Shown: one piece after another, positions 54,561 through 63,915 of the stretch | Layout of the letters: every line of letters starts with the position of its first letter | How positions within the stretch are numbered: position 1 is the first letter of the stretch | Source: Anaerobium acetethylicum | GTDB taxonomy: Bacteria > Bacillota > Clostridia > Lachnospirales > Lachnospiraceae | Length of the DNA: 64,000 nucleotides | Direction of reading: 5' to 3' | NCBI RefSeq assembly: GCF_900096945.1 | Contig: NZ_FMKA01000011.1 | Span: forward strand, 44,177 to 108,176 | Made by a program: the position numbers and the translations under genes | Notes under the pieces: generated by a model | Told to the model about the DNA's origin: nothing | What the model saw: the letters and a program-made list of their open reading frames with translations, nothing else | The model's database searches: none

Positions 54561-55838
54561 ATGATGAACGTTACCGACTTTGTTTTAAAAGGCCATGTAT
54601 TTTATTCAAAGAGCTTGAACGAGATTGCCTGTGTAGCCGACGGCTATGTGGTCTGTCTGGAGGGAATTTCTGCTGGCGTTTATGCCGATCTTCCTGACGA
54701 ATATTCCGAACTTCCCATTTATGATTTCGATGACCGGCTGATCATACCCGGACTTGTTGATCTCCATACACACGCCCCTCAGTTTGCAATCAGAGGGCTC
54801 GGTACAGACCTCGAACTTCTCGACTGGCTGAAGGAACAGGTATTTGCCGAAGAAGCAAAATTCGCTGATGCCGGATATGCTGAAAAAGCCTATTCCCTAT
54901 TCGCTGATGAATTAAAAAGAAGCGCAACAACCAGGGCCTGTGTCTATGGTACGATTCATGTCGAGGCAACCGAAATACTCATGCAGCTCCTTGATGACTC
55001 CGGGGTCTGCTGTATGGCCGGCAAGGTAAACACGGATCGCAATGCTCCAAACTATTTATGTGAAGCAGATGCCGCAATATCAGCAGAAGCAACAAGAAAA
55101 TGGCTCCATGATACAGCCGGCAGGTTCAGGAATGTATCTCCTATCATAACGCCAAGATTTATACCGAGCTGTTCTGATCCGCTCATGGATGAGCTTTCCA
55201 AAATACAGAAAAAATGTGGGGTTGCGGTACAGTCTCATCTATCCGAGAACCCTGATGAAATAGAATGGGTACGGCAGTTATGTCCTGATACAGGCAACTA
55301 TGCAGGTGCCTATGCAAAGCATGGGCTTTTGGGAAAAGGCTGCCCTACAATCATGGCACACTGCGTATACTCAACGGACGAAGAGATGGATATTCTGAAG
55401 GAAAACGGCGTATTCGTAGCCCACTGCCCTCAGTCTAACACAAACTTATCTTCCGGCATCGCGCCGGTAAGGAAATTCTTAGACAGAGGAATCCATGTCG
55501 GGCTGGGTTCTGATATCGCCGGAGGCACCTCTCTGCCCATATTCCGTGCCATGACCGATGCCATACAGTCCTCAAAACTCTATTGGCGGATGGTAGACAA
55601 GGAAGCAAGCCCTCTTTCAACTTCGGAAGCCTTTTACATGGCAACCAAAGGCGGCGGCGCTTTCTTTGGAAAGGTCGGTAGCTTCGAGCCTGGCTATGCT
55701 TTTGATGCCGTTGTTCTGGATGACAGTTCCCTTGATCACCCCCAGCCTCTCTCATTGCCTGAAAGGCTTGACCGGGCAATCTACCTTCATGATGAGCTGC
55801 AGATCTGCTGCAAATATGCTGACGGAAGAAGATGCTGA
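54561..55838 (+). CDS. guaD: guanine deaminase
   Basis: 425 residues of the amidohydrolase superfamily. V-D-L-H-T-H-A-P-Q near 68-76 supplies the metal His pair and the guanine-contacting P-Q. Q-S-H-L-S-E-N near 229-235, A-H-C-V-Y near 268, and G-L-G-S-D-I-A-G-G near 317-325 give the remaining ligands. R-G-L-G-T-D-L-E-L-L-D-W-L is typical of guanine deaminases. It turns guanine into xanthine. AAGGAAGGTG precedes two adjacent ATG codons. A strong bidirectional terminator ends it; it is monocistronic. Confidence 0.92.
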   Translation: MMNVTDFVLKGHVFYSKSLNEIACVADGYVVCLEGISAGVYADLPDEYSELPIYDFDDRLIIPGLVDLHTHAPQFAIRGLGTDLELLDWLKEQVFAEEAKFADAGYAEKAYSLFADELKRSATTRACVYGTIHVEATEILMQLLDDSGVCCMAGKVNTDRNAPNYLCEADAAISAEATRKWLHDTAGRFRNVSPIITPRFIPSCSDPLMDELSKIQKKCGVAVQSHLSENPDEIEWVRQLCPDTGNYAGAYAKHGLLGKGCPTIMAHCVYSTDEEMDILKENGVFVAHCPQSNTNLSSGIAPVRKFLDRGIHVGLGSDIAGGTSLPIFRAMTDAIQSSKLYWRMVDKEASPLSTSEAFYMATKGGGAFFGKVGSFEPGYAFDAVVLDDSSLDHPQPLSLPERLDRAIYLHDELQICCKYADGRRC

Positions 55839-55876
55839 TGCAAAAAATGAGCGTTATTATCTAATTGTATGAGATT

Positions 55877-55922
55877 AAAAGGGATTGGCAAAAACAAGTA
55901 ACCGTTTTTGCCAATCCCTTTT
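55877..55922. terminator. bidirectional terminator between guaD and the cysK-like gene
   Basis: An 18-bp perfect stem AAAGGGATTGGCAAAAAC with its complement, loop of 8-10 nt, T-run on the plus strand. Confidence 0.93.
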
Positions 55923-55966
55923 TTGCAGGAAACCTTGCATCCCGATTCCCCGTTCCGAAGGAATCA

Positions 55967-56977
55967 CTACCTGAAAGCATTGAATCCTTTTAGCTTTACA
56001 TCATTCGAAATATATCCTTCTTGTTCAGGTTCCTCCCCCATCAGATCTGTGCTCAGATATTTCTTATTATCGTCCGGAAAAAGTATCACTACTGTCCCTC
56101 TGCCCCCGAGCATTTCCTGGACCTTTATGGCACCCAGAAAATTTGCTCCGGACGAGACTCCGACTCCCATTCCCAGTTCTCTTGACAGCATCTGTGCCAT
56201 GATTATTGAATCGCCATCTTCTACAGCAACCACCTCATCAATTTCATCCAGTTTCAAAATCGCCGGTACGAATTCGTCCGATATTCCCTGAATCCTGTGT
56301 TTTCCGGTCTTATATCCTGTTGACAGGGTCGGCGAGCTTGCTGGTTCAAGTGGATGAATCTTCATCTTCGGATTCTGCTCCTTCAGATAACGTCCTATAC
56401 CCATAATGCTTCCGCCTGTTCCGACACCGGCAACTACTGCCTCAGGTACTATATTCCTTTCCTGCATCTGCCTCCAGATCTCATTTCCAGTTGTCAGGTA
56501 ATGCGCCTCGGCATTATCTTCATTCGCAAACTGCCTTGGCAGGAATACATTTTCATGCTGATCCCTGTACTCCTCCGATTTTCTGATACAGCCCAGAAAT
56601 CCGCCTTCTTCCCTGCTTACAAGCCTTATCTCCGCCCCAAAGCTTTTCATCAGCTCAACCCGTTCCTGGCTCATCCAGTCGGGCATAAATATAATTACCC
56701 TGTGCCCCAGAAGCCTTCCGATTGCTGAAAAAGAAATACCCATGTTTCCGCTTGTCGCTTCAACGATTATGCTTTCCTTCTTCAGTTCTCCGCTATTGTA
56801 AGCTTTCTCCAGAATGTTGATCGCCACCCTGTCCTTTGCGCTTCCTGTTATGCTGTAGTGCTCCGCCTTTGCATATAGTTTCCTGTCCTCACCCTTATAT
56901 TCAAAAGAAATCTCCATGAGCGGAGTATTTCCCACCATCGCTTTAAGCCCTGCAAGCTGTTGTCTGATTTTTTCCAT
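55967..56977 (-). CDS. cysteine synthase family PLP enzyme
   Basis: 336 residues, fold type II PLP enzyme of the cysteine synthase/cystathionine beta-synthase group. PLP Lys48 in S-I-T-G-S-A-K-D-R, substrate loop T-S-G-N-M-G near 74-79, phosphate loop G-T-G-G-S near 184-188. The usual CysK loop near residue 40-45 (S-V-K) is Y-S-I-T-G, slightly divergent, and the C terminus has an extra 15 or so residues. It probably makes cysteine from O-acetylserine and sulfide. Related alternatives include O-phosphoserine or homocysteine-using enzymes. No sulfur-pathway genes are adjacent. Confidence 0.85.
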   Translation of the reverse strand: MEKIRQQLAGLKAMVGNTPLMEISFEYKGEDRKLYAKAEHYSITGSAKDRVAINILEKAYNSGELKKESIIVEATSGNMGISFSAIGRLLGHRVIIFMPDWMSQERVELMKSFGAEIRLVSREEGGFLGCIRKSEEYRDQHENVFLPRQFANEDNAEAHYLTTGNEIWRQMQERNIVPEAVVAGVGTGGSIMGIGRYLKEQNPKMKIHPLEPASSPTLSTGYKTGKHRIQGISDEFVPAILKLDEIDEVVAVEDGDSIIMAQMLSRELGMGVGVSSGANFLGAIKVQEMLGGRGTVVILFPDDNKKYLSTDLMGEEPEQEGYISNDVKLKGFNAFR

Positions 56978-57005
56978 TTCACAATCTCCCTTTCATGCGT
57001 TATGC

Positions 57006-57068
57006 GTAACTATTCAGGACTACATCCTTCATAGTCACAGATGATGCACCGGACTACTGAACAATTAC
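57006..57068. repeat. CTATTCAGG hairpin repeat, copy 3
   Basis: GTAACTATTCAG (57006-57017) and CTGAACAATTAC (57057-57068) are imperfect inverted arms 10/12 alike. Same start GTAACTATTCAGGACTA as the other copies; longer spacer. Confidence 0.7.
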
Positions 57069-57146
57069 CATTATACTTACTATAATAATATAAGACGCCG
57101 GTAAATACAAATATGTTTTGACGAAACAGCGAAGGGCCGGGCATGC

Positions 57147-57186
57147 AGAAATCTCCGGCCTGTTCATAAGCAGGCCGGAGATTTCT
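57147..57186. terminator. hairpin after the LRR-DUF4214 gene
   Basis: A 16-bp perfect stem AGAAATCTCCGGCCTG with its complement, 8-nt loop, 21 bp past the stop codon. No long T-run on the minus strand. Confidence 0.75.
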
Positions 57187-57207
57187 ATTTTAAAATATAT
57201 CTGCTTC

Positions 57208-58650
57208 CTATAATCCGAAGCCGTTCATGATGGTATTGAATTCTGGCGAATATGCAAATCCCATCAATATTTCTTCCCTGCCTGTTCCTGATGCAAGTCT
57301 TGCAAGATGGAAATCCAATCCATCCTGATCGAATTCCCTGCCCATGAATGTTGTATACAATACTTTTACGTAATCTTCATCACTGAGATTTCTATTCTGG
57401 AACTCATCTGAAAAAATGAAGTTCTGTGCCGCATTTACCGGCGTTACTCTTCCTGCCAGTATCTCTCCTGCATAATACTCTAATCCATCTTCATCTGCCG
57501 CTCTTCCCAAAGCCTTATCATATAAACGGTAAACGAATTTCGTAAGATTCAGGTTTTTATCTCTTTCATCTGTCAGCACAACAGTTCCACGGTTGATTCC
57601 GTATCCATTGCAGATATCCGTAAATTCGACTGATTCAACAAATCCCCTGAATACATAGAGTCTTGATACGCCTTCATCAAGCATGCTGCTCCAGTAAACT
57701 TTGCCATCTGTATCTGATGCGCGGCCCATAAATGTCTGATATAAAACCTCCACATAGTCTGAATTGCTCAGCTTTCGGCCTGTGAATTCAGGACTGAAGA
57801 CAAATCCTCTTCCGGCATCTGCTCCAGTTATGAGCTGTGCTGTCAGATAATCTGCATAGTAGTTGATTTCAGATGATGAAGCGGACCTGCCGAGTATCTT
57901 TTCATAAAGCCTTGTTACAAATGCATTTACCTTATCAGAATCCCCTGAAAATGCCTGAGCAGCTACCCCGCCAAAGGTATCGGAAAATCCCGTATTGCGT
58001 GATAAATAGTATATTTTAATGTCTTCTGCCGTGACAGCAAACACATCTGCTCCAATTTGTGGTGCATTCCCCATGAACTTAACTGCCGACAGGCTGGTAC
58101 AGCCCTGGAATGCATAGTCGCTGATTTGTGTTACACTTGCTGGTATTATGATTTCCGCAAAACCGCTGCAGTAGGCAAATGTACCGGTCCCTATTCTTGT
58201 AAGGCTGTCTGGCAGATCCATTCCCGGCAGCGAGCTGCAGGATCCGAATGCCCCTGAACCGATAGATGTAACGCCGTTCGGTATGTTGATTCCGGTCAGG
58301 CTGTCGCAGAATCCAAATGCGATTCTCCCGATACTTTTCAGGCTGCCCGGGAGGGTTATTGCCTTCATTGAAGTACATCCCCAGAATGCGCCGTCTCCTA
58401 TACTTGTAACGCCTTCTGGAACAACAACGCTTGTTATTTCTTCACGATCCTGAAATACACTTTTCCCAATACTTGTTATTCCCATATCTGCCGGTATCAC
58501 GACTTCAGCTGCCGTTCCCGTGTATGCTGTCAGGACTCCTCCTGATACTGTAAAATCAAGATTGCCCGCATTGCTTTCTGTTGCTGCTGCCGGCATGATC
58601 GTCAACATCATTACCACAGCCACCATAATTGAACATATTTTTTTCAACAT
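57208..58650 (-). CDS. secreted leucine-rich repeat (BspA-type) protein with DUF4214 module
   Basis: 480 residues from ATG 58650, with AAGGAG upstream. Signal peptide 1-24 ends A-A-A-T. Residues 30-220 are about seven LRR_5 repeats of 23 residues with the I-P-x-x-V-T-S-I-G-x-x-A-F pattern (Treponema/BspA type). From about 240 to the end are two DUF4214-like segments: F-V-T-R-L-Y-E-K-I-L-G-R and F-V-Y-R-L-Y-D-K-A-L-G-R, each followed by Y-Y-A and F-M-G-R. The same C-terminal module ends the neighbouring peptidase. Probably surface-exposed; no LPxTG. Confidence 0.9.
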   Translation of the reverse strand: MLKKICSIMVAVVMMLTIMPAAATESNAGNLDFTVSGGVLTAYTGTAAEVVIPADMGITSIGKSVFQDREEITSVVVPEGVTSIGDGAFWGCTSMKAITLPGSLKSIGRIAFGFCDSLTGINIPNGVTSIGSGAFGSCSSLPGMDLPDSLTRIGTGTFAYCSGFAEIIIPASVTQISDYAFQGCTSLSAVKFMGNAPQIGADVFAVTAEDIKIYYLSRNTGFSDTFGGVAAQAFSGDSDKVNAFVTRLYEKILGRSASSSEINYYADYLTAQLITGADAGRGFVFSPEFTGRKLSNSDYVEVLYQTFMGRASDTDGKVYWSSMLDEGVSRLYVFRGFVESVEFTDICNGYGINRGTVVLTDERDKNLNLTKFVYRLYDKALGRAADEDGLEYYAGEILAGRVTPVNAAQNFIFSDEFQNRNLSDEDYVKVLYTTFMGREFDQDGLDFHLARLASGTGREEILMGFAYSPEFNTIMNGFGL

Positions 58651-58980
58651 TTTGTAATCTCCTTCTCTGATTTTGATAGCTCTAAAGAGCCTTTTTAGCT
58701 GGCTTGCTGCTTCCTTACAGCTGCCTTTCCCGTGACTTGCTTCTCCCCTGCTGCACCTCCTAAAACAGATTCCCACCAACATGGATTCTTAATAAAATCT
58801 TCCTTTTTGTAATGCAAATTAGAATTTTACTGATTTTAGTAAATTCTAATTTAAGGATATCACTTTTCTGAATTATATTCAACGAAATTTCCAATATTTT
58901 TGTTTTGTTCCATATATTATACATAATTCATGACCTTTTGCCCCCGGCGTCGTATTATAAGGTATGCTCTTATAACATGA

Positions 58981-59035
58981 AAAAGCATAAAACTGAGCAG
59001 TTGTTTTATGAAAACGTCCTGCTGTTTTATGCTTT
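58981..59035 (-). terminator. terminator of the C1 peptidase gene
   Basis: Long stem AAAGCATAAAAC..GTTTTATGCTTT, extended by AGCAG/CTGCT, 21 bp past the stop. The upstream gap 58651-58980 between the two genes has no other recognised feature. Confidence 0.8.
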
Positions 59036-59055
59036 CTCCAATAATATGATATCGT

Positions 59056-61401
59056 TTATAATACGAAACTGCTGATGATCCCTTCAAATTCAGGTGAATT
59101 TGCAAATCCCAGGAGTACTGTCTCCCGGCTTGTTCCGTCCTTCAGCCTTGCAAGATGATAGTCCAGTCCGGACTGGTCGAATTCCCTGCCCATGAATGTC
59201 ACATACAGGGTTTTCACAAAATCCTCATCACCAAGGTTTTTATTCAAAAATTCACCCGAAAAAAAGAAGTTCTGCGCTGCCTGAACAGGCGTCACCCTGC
59301 CGGCCATGATTTCCGCAGCATAATAATTGAGACCTTCGATTTCCGCATCTCTTCCTAATGCCTTTTCATAAAGACGGTTTACAAACATCGTAAGATTCGG
59401 ATTCATATCCATCGGCTCAGTTAATAAAACGTTTCCCTGGGCTATTCCGCTGTCGATGCAGATTCCAGAGTATTCCGGGGATTCAACGAATCCCTTGAAT
59501 ACATATTGCCTTGATACCCCGTTATCAAGGAAATTCGTCCAGTATGCTTTCCCGCCCGCATCGGAGGCACGCCCCATAAAGGTCTCATATAGCACATCTA
59601 CATAAGCCGGATTGCTTAAATTCCGTCCGGTAAATTCAGGGCTGAAAACAAAGCTCCTTCCTACATCTGCTCCCGTTATCTTATTTTGTATAAGCAGGGA
59701 AGCGTAATAGTCGATTTCATCTGCTGATGCCGTTCTTCCAAGAACCTTGTCATACAGCCTTCCTACAAAGCCCTCACTCTTTACAGCTGCAGCATCTATT
59801 TCCACCTGGGTTATATCTGATGTAAACGCTTTGATACGAAGATTCGTTACCCCGTCTGCGCTTAAATCTTCCCATGATTTCCCGTCATTCCAGCTTACCA
59901 GGCTCTGACCGGCTGCAGCATTGGAATTAAAGTCAATGTAGGAATACGAATAATCATAGTCATAGTTGAACATTACCGTTCCGTCTGGCTTTGACAGTGT
60001 AATGACCACCGCAAACCGTTCTCCCTGCTCAAGGGTTACCGGAGCATTTAGTTCAACCGTATGATAGCCGGCATATACCGCAGTTCCCGTCTGGGGTTCT
60101 GCCAGCATTACTGTTCCGCTTGTCGGTCTGCGAGGGTCTGTCGGGTTTTTATAAATCTGGATGCTGTAATTCGTATTCACAGACTGAAGGGCAAAGGAAA
60201 CTGCCTCAAGGATTTCTTTTCCTGCCGTATTTCCATGGGCTGTAAAGACATTGGATATCATGCAGCTGCTATTGTACATATAATAGGATGTGCTTACCCC
60301 TCCATCGTATTGATAGTTATGGTCGTAATTATCGCTGCCTTCAAATACAAAAGAATATGCTGTAGCTTTTTTCATCACATAGTCCTCGTAGGAGATCCAG
60401 CAATATCCTGCATTTCCCCACCAGGTACCCCAGCTGTTTTTTACCAGCCATGCCCCATTGTTTGCAGGCTGCCGGCCGCTCAGAAAATTGCTTTTCGAAT
60501 AATTGTCATCCCAGCCAATGATCGTAATCGCATGGTTGGCATATCCAATGTTTCCATTATAATAGATTGCCGCCGTATCGTAGTTCACATAAGCATCATC
60601 ATGATTATAGGAAGATTCCACTGCACCGTTGTCCATAATCGCCTGTTTAACGTTGCTGATGTCAGACATTGAAATCCAATAGGCATCCCTCAGATGCGCG
60701 GCATCTTCGTATGCGATGCCGTCGTTAAGTGGTTGTGGGATACTGTCTGTTTCCGGATACTCTGCCGTAGCCTCGTCCGCCATTCCAATCCACTTTGCCA
60801 GTGAAAACGTCGTTGTAAAACCGTCTCCCCCTGTTGTCAAATAGGCATCCGCTGCTGTGGATGTGAGTGCGACATCATCGCCCACCGTTCCTCCAAGCAG
60901 ATCCGTTACTGTATTGTAATGGAAATAAGACAGGTGATGTTCTGATAAATCTACCAGAGTGTCAGCAAGTCCCTGTCTGATCAGATTCGACTCTGCTGCC
61001 GCTGCTGCAGAAAATGCCCAGCAGGTTCCAAAATTCCCCTGATACCTTACGGGCGTAACATAGCTTTTCCCATTTACATTTCTCAAATCATAGCTGGCCG
61101 GTATATAGGAGGCCTTCAGCAAATGTGGTTCCGTGCTGTCATTGCTTATCTCATTTACACTATCGACCCGTACTCCGCTGTCAATATATCCTTTTCCCAA
61201 CCCGGACATTTGTCCCAGGCCTTTCTTTTCCTTTTCAACCTGCCCGAAAACATCTGTCTCCTGAACTTCCTGCATTCCGGTAACGCTTTCATTTGCCGCA
61301 AATACCGCTGTTGCCTGAAGTTGTGTAAACAGAACACACAGTCCAATCAAAGCCGGCTGTACTCGCTTAACAATTTTGCTCTTTGTGGTTCCTCTTTTCA
61401 T
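59056..61401 (-). CDS. secreted papain-family (C1) peptidase with lectin-like and DUF4214 modules
   Basis: 781 residues. Signal peptide 1-36 (ends V-F-A-A). C1A-type catalytic domain about 95-355: Cys127 in Q-G-N-F-G-T-C-W-A-F, His in A-N-H-A-I-T-I-I-G-W-D near 285-295, Asn in V-K-N-S-W-G near 322. Then a beta-rich lectin-like domain, residues 360-520. The last 240 residues are two DUF4214 segments almost parallel to those of the LRR protein at 57208. GGGGGATG lies before ATG. The protease is secreted and probably attached to the surface by the shared module. Confidence 0.93.
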   Translation of the reverse strand: MKRGTTKSKIVKRVQPALIGLCVLFTQLQATAVFAANESVTGMQEVQETDVFGQVEKEKKGLGQMSGLGKGYIDSGVRVDSVNEISNDSTEPHLLKASYIPASYDLRNVNGKSYVTPVRYQGNFGTCWAFSAAAAAESNLIRQGLADTLVDLSEHHLSYFHYNTVTDLLGGTVGDDVALTSTAADAYLTTGGDGFTTTFSLAKWIGMADEATAEYPETDSIPQPLNDGIAYEDAAHLRDAYWISMSDISNVKQAIMDNGAVESSYNHDDAYVNYDTAAIYYNGNIGYANHAITIIGWDDNYSKSNFLSGRQPANNGAWLVKNSWGTWWGNAGYCWISYEDYVMKKATAYSFVFEGSDNYDHNYQYDGGVSTSYYMYNSSCMISNVFTAHGNTAGKEILEAVSFALQSVNTNYSIQIYKNPTDPRRPTSGTVMLAEPQTGTAVYAGYHTVELNAPVTLEQGERFAVVITLSKPDGTVMFNYDYDYSYSYIDFNSNAAAGQSLVSWNDGKSWEDLSADGVTNLRIKAFTSDITQVEIDAAAVKSEGFVGRLYDKVLGRTASADEIDYYASLLIQNKITGADVGRSFVFSPEFTGRNLSNPAYVDVLYETFMGRASDAGGKAYWTNFLDNGVSRQYVFKGFVESPEYSGICIDSGIAQGNVLLTEPMDMNPNLTMFVNRLYEKALGRDAEIEGLNYYAAEIMAGRVTPVQAAQNFFFSGEFLNKNLGDEDFVKTLYVTFMGREFDQSGLDYHLARLKDGTSRETVLLGFANSPEFEGIISSFVL

Positions 61402-61704
61402 TCGCCATCCCCCTGGTTTAGATCAGTCACAATGCTGTTTGAGTGATACTATCATTTGTTATTCATTACTTATATCGTCAGTACTCCTCCTTTTGTAAAC
61501 TGTTTATATCAGCTATTTTTCATCCAGTTCCTGTTTATTCTCTGAAAAGCATTTTCACTTTATATTCTGCCTTTCTGTCTGATTATACCCAGGCTTTCTG
61601 CATATCATATTATCATGAAACACATTCCTATTCAATACTATTTTTATCTTTTTCCCAATAAAGGAATAAGATGTAAGAAATTTGGTTTAATGAGCCGGTT
61701 AATC

Positions 61705-61735
61705 AAAAAAAAGCCTGCCAGAGAGCAGACCTTTT
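61705..61735 (-). terminator. terminator of the tRNA array
   Basis: GTCTGC/GCAGGC stem extended by A-T pairs, followed by eight T residues on the minus strand, 23 bp after tRNA-Lys. Confidence 0.85.
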
Positions 61736-61757
61736 CAAATTCCTGATTTTTAAAAAA

Positions 61758-61830
61758 TGAGACATCCGGGGCTCGAACCCGGGACACCTAGATTAAAAGT
61801 CTAGTGCTCTACCAACTGAGCTAATATCCC
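61758..61830 (-). tRNA. tRNA-Lys (TTT)
   Basis: Acceptor GGGATAT/ATGTCTC, anticodon arm CTAGA-CTTTTAA-TCTAG, T arm CCGGG-TTCGAGC-CCCGG. Two G-U pairs in the acceptor stem. CCA not encoded. Last gene of the array. Confidence 0.93.
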
Positions 61831-61896
61831 ATATATGTAAACCGGCCTGCCGCAACATGCCTGTTCACAGACTTATGCGGACTAATGCCGGAGTAG

Positions 61897-61971
61897 GGTG
61901 GATAGAGGGATTCGAACCCTCGGCCTCCAGAGCCACAATCTGGCGCGCTAACCAACTGCGCTATACCCACC
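61897..61971 (-). tRNA. tRNA-His (GTG)
   Basis: Acceptor GTGGGTA/TATCCAC with the extra G-1:C73 pair typical of tRNA-His; anticodon loop TTGTGGC (GTG). Confidence 0.94.
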
Positions 61972-62043
61972 ATAAAAAAATCGCTAATGCAGCTATTCAG
62001 TCATCCTGGCTGAAAATCAATCATCAAGCTACACTTAACAAAC

Positions 62044-62117
62044 TGTGCTTGTAGGGATTCGAACCCTAGACCCTCGGCTTAGAAGGCCGATGCTCTATCC
62101 AACTGAGCTACAAACAC
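62044..62117 (-). tRNA. tRNA-Arg (TCT)
   Basis: Acceptor GTGTTTG/CAAGCAC, anticodon loop CTTCTAA (TCT), T arm TAGGG-TTCGAAT-CCCTA. Confidence 0.94.
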
Positions 62118-62190
62118 ACATTGTATATTCCATATACTTAAAAGCGTCAGCACGATATTCTGGTTTTTCCTTATATCCGTGCATAACACA

Positions 62191-62261
62191 AGCGGGTGAT
62201 GGGAATCGAACCCACGTATCTAGCTTGGAAGGCTAGTGTTCTACCATTGAACTACACCCGC
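62191..62261 (-). tRNA. tRNA-Gly (TCC)
   Basis: Acceptor GCGGGTG/CACCCGC, anticodon arm CTAGC-CTTCCAA-GCTAG (TCC), T loop TTCGATT. Confidence 0.94.
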
Positions 62262-62334
62262 AAATCAATTATGCTATTTATTTAAGACAAGTCTCTTTAA
62301 ACCAGACCACTTACATGTTCTTTTTTAAAGATAG

Positions 62335-62409
62335 TCGGGGTGACAGGATTCGAACCTGCGACCTCCTGGTCCCAAACCAGGCGCTCTAGCCAAGCTGAGC
62401 CACACCCCG
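62335..62409 (-). tRNA. tRNA-Pro (TGG)
   Basis: Acceptor CGGGGTG/CACCCCG, anticodon arm CCTGG-TTTGGGA-CCAGG (TGG). First gene of the array, 35 bp after the predicted transcription start. Confidence 0.94.
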
Positions 62410-62450
62410 TAATGCTTTGCGCCTTTCGTATTATCTGTGACGCAAGACAT

Positions 62451-62479
62451 ATTATATTATAGTATTCACTTCTTGTCAA
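62451..62479 (-). promoter_or_regulatory. consensus sigma-A promoter of the tRNA array
   Basis: TTGACA (62474-62479) and TATAAT (62451-62456), both perfect consensus, with a 17-bp spacer. Drives the order Pro-Gly-Arg-His-Lys. Confidence 0.88.
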
Positions 62480-62585
62480 CACTATATTTGGATTTTTTTA
62501 TTTTTTTTATTTAATTGCAATTGTTTTGTTTTTACACCATCTTGTACATTGCCTTTTTATGGCATCGATTGCTTGATGCCTTCTC

Positions 62586-63413
62586 CTATTCGAAGCCGCC
62601 GCCTATTAGTCCCGCCGATTCCGTAACATAGACAAAGCTGTCATCCTTAAGCCCTTTCACATACATCTTCAGGCTTACAAGTTCCCTGTTACTGACAACC
62701 GTCTGGATCAGCATCTTCTTTTTCACATTCGTGGTATCCATTCCCTGGATGAATGTAACTCTTCGATGGAGCTCCTTCCTGATATAGTCCGTTATATCCA
62801 GATAATTATCAGACATGATATTGACAATATAATACTTGTTCAGTCCTATAATCACATAATCCGTTATCCTGCTCGATATCATGTTGCAGATCAGGGAATA
62901 TACGATAAACGTAAAATCTCCATAAATCACGGACGAAAAAATAATGACCGTATTCAGGACCATAAAAAAATTCCCTACCGACAGATCCTTTTTTTCATTC
63001 AGATATAGTCCTACTATGGCTTCCGGCCCGTTGGCAACCTCCTGCCTCAAAATGATTCCCGTCGCCACGCCCAGCATAACGCCGGCCACTACCGTTGCAA
63101 TAATCGGATCCGTTATGAACGGATCGAATATCTTTCCCACAATTCCTATACCAAAAGTAAAGGCTCCGTAGCTAAAAGCCGCATAAAAGACCTGCTTCCT
63201 GTCATAACTGAAAAATGACCATAAAAGGACCGGAATGCATAGCACGATCAGCGTCATCTGCATGTTAAATCCGAACAGATTATTCAATACGGTAGCAACA
63301 CCCCCGAAACCTGGTGCCACAAGCTGATTTGGCACCAGGACAAGCCTGAACGCTCCTGCTCCAATAAACTGGCCTACAAGAATCCAGAACAGTCTCTTTA
63401 TTATCTTATACAT
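62586..63413 (-). CDS. YitT-family membrane protein (DUF2179 C-terminal domain)
   Basis: 275 residues. Five membrane helices in the first 175 residues (G-Q-F-I-G-A-G-A-F-R and G-V-A-T-V-L-N-N-L-F-G, then T-G-I-I-L-R) match the YitT/DUF161 family. The C-terminal soluble 90 residues are DUF2179-like with T-F-I-Q-G and final E-S-A-G-L-I-G-G-G-F. The cellular role of the family is not established. GAGGGG precedes ATG. It lies between the rRNA operon and the tRNA array as a separate unit. Confidence 0.9.
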   Translation of the reverse strand: MYKIIKRLFWILVGQFIGAGAFRLVLVPNQLVAPGFGGVATVLNNLFGFNMQMTLIVLCIPVLLWSFFSYDRKQVFYAAFSYGAFTFGIGIVGKIFDPFITDPIIATVVAGVMLGVATGIILRQEVANGPEAIVGLYLNEKKDLSVGNFFMVLNTVIIFSSVIYGDFTFIVYSLICNMISSRITDYVIIGLNKYYIVNIMSDNYLDITDYIRKELHRRVTFIQGMDTTNVKKKMLIQTVVSNRELVSLKMYVKGLKDDSFVYVTESAGLIGGGFE

Positions 63414-63693
63414 GAATTTATCCCCTCTGTTAAGTTTTTGGAATAGCTGCTTATGCTTTCCATAATGCTATAGTAAACACACTTCCGGGTCCTGTCAAAT
63501 TAATTTATATGTTACTCGTGACTGGAACTGGCATTATATGCTCCCATACTCCCAAACAGGCATCCTATCACGTTATTAAGACCTTATATCGATATTCGGC
63601 TCTGTGGTGGTTCCATCTTCAGCTGTTACCTGCATCAGGATACTGTTCCGGGGCGATATCAGGCTGATATTTTCTATATTCCGAATGTTTCAC

Positions 63694-63722
63694 ACAAAAA
63701 AAGCAGCTCAAACAAGCTGCTT
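63694..63722 (-). terminator. terminator of the rRNA operon
   Basis: Stem AAGCAGCT/AGCTGCTT (63701-63708 with 63715-63722), followed by seven T residues on the minus strand, about 190 bp past the 23S 3' end. 63414-63693 has no recognised complete gene, and there is no 5S rRNA between here and 23S. Confidence 0.8.
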
Positions 63723-63915
63723 GTAATTTTTCAACTATTATATATCTTCAAAACTACACACTCAAACTATTCAATCATCCATTTTTGTTCTATCCTATGA
63801 ACCATTTACTTAACAATTATGCTGTTTAGGAAGTTCGATTTCACTTCGTTCAATCGAACGACCAACACACTAGACTCTGTCTGCGACTTCGTCTTGCCAA
63901 TCGTCAAGTGCTTAT

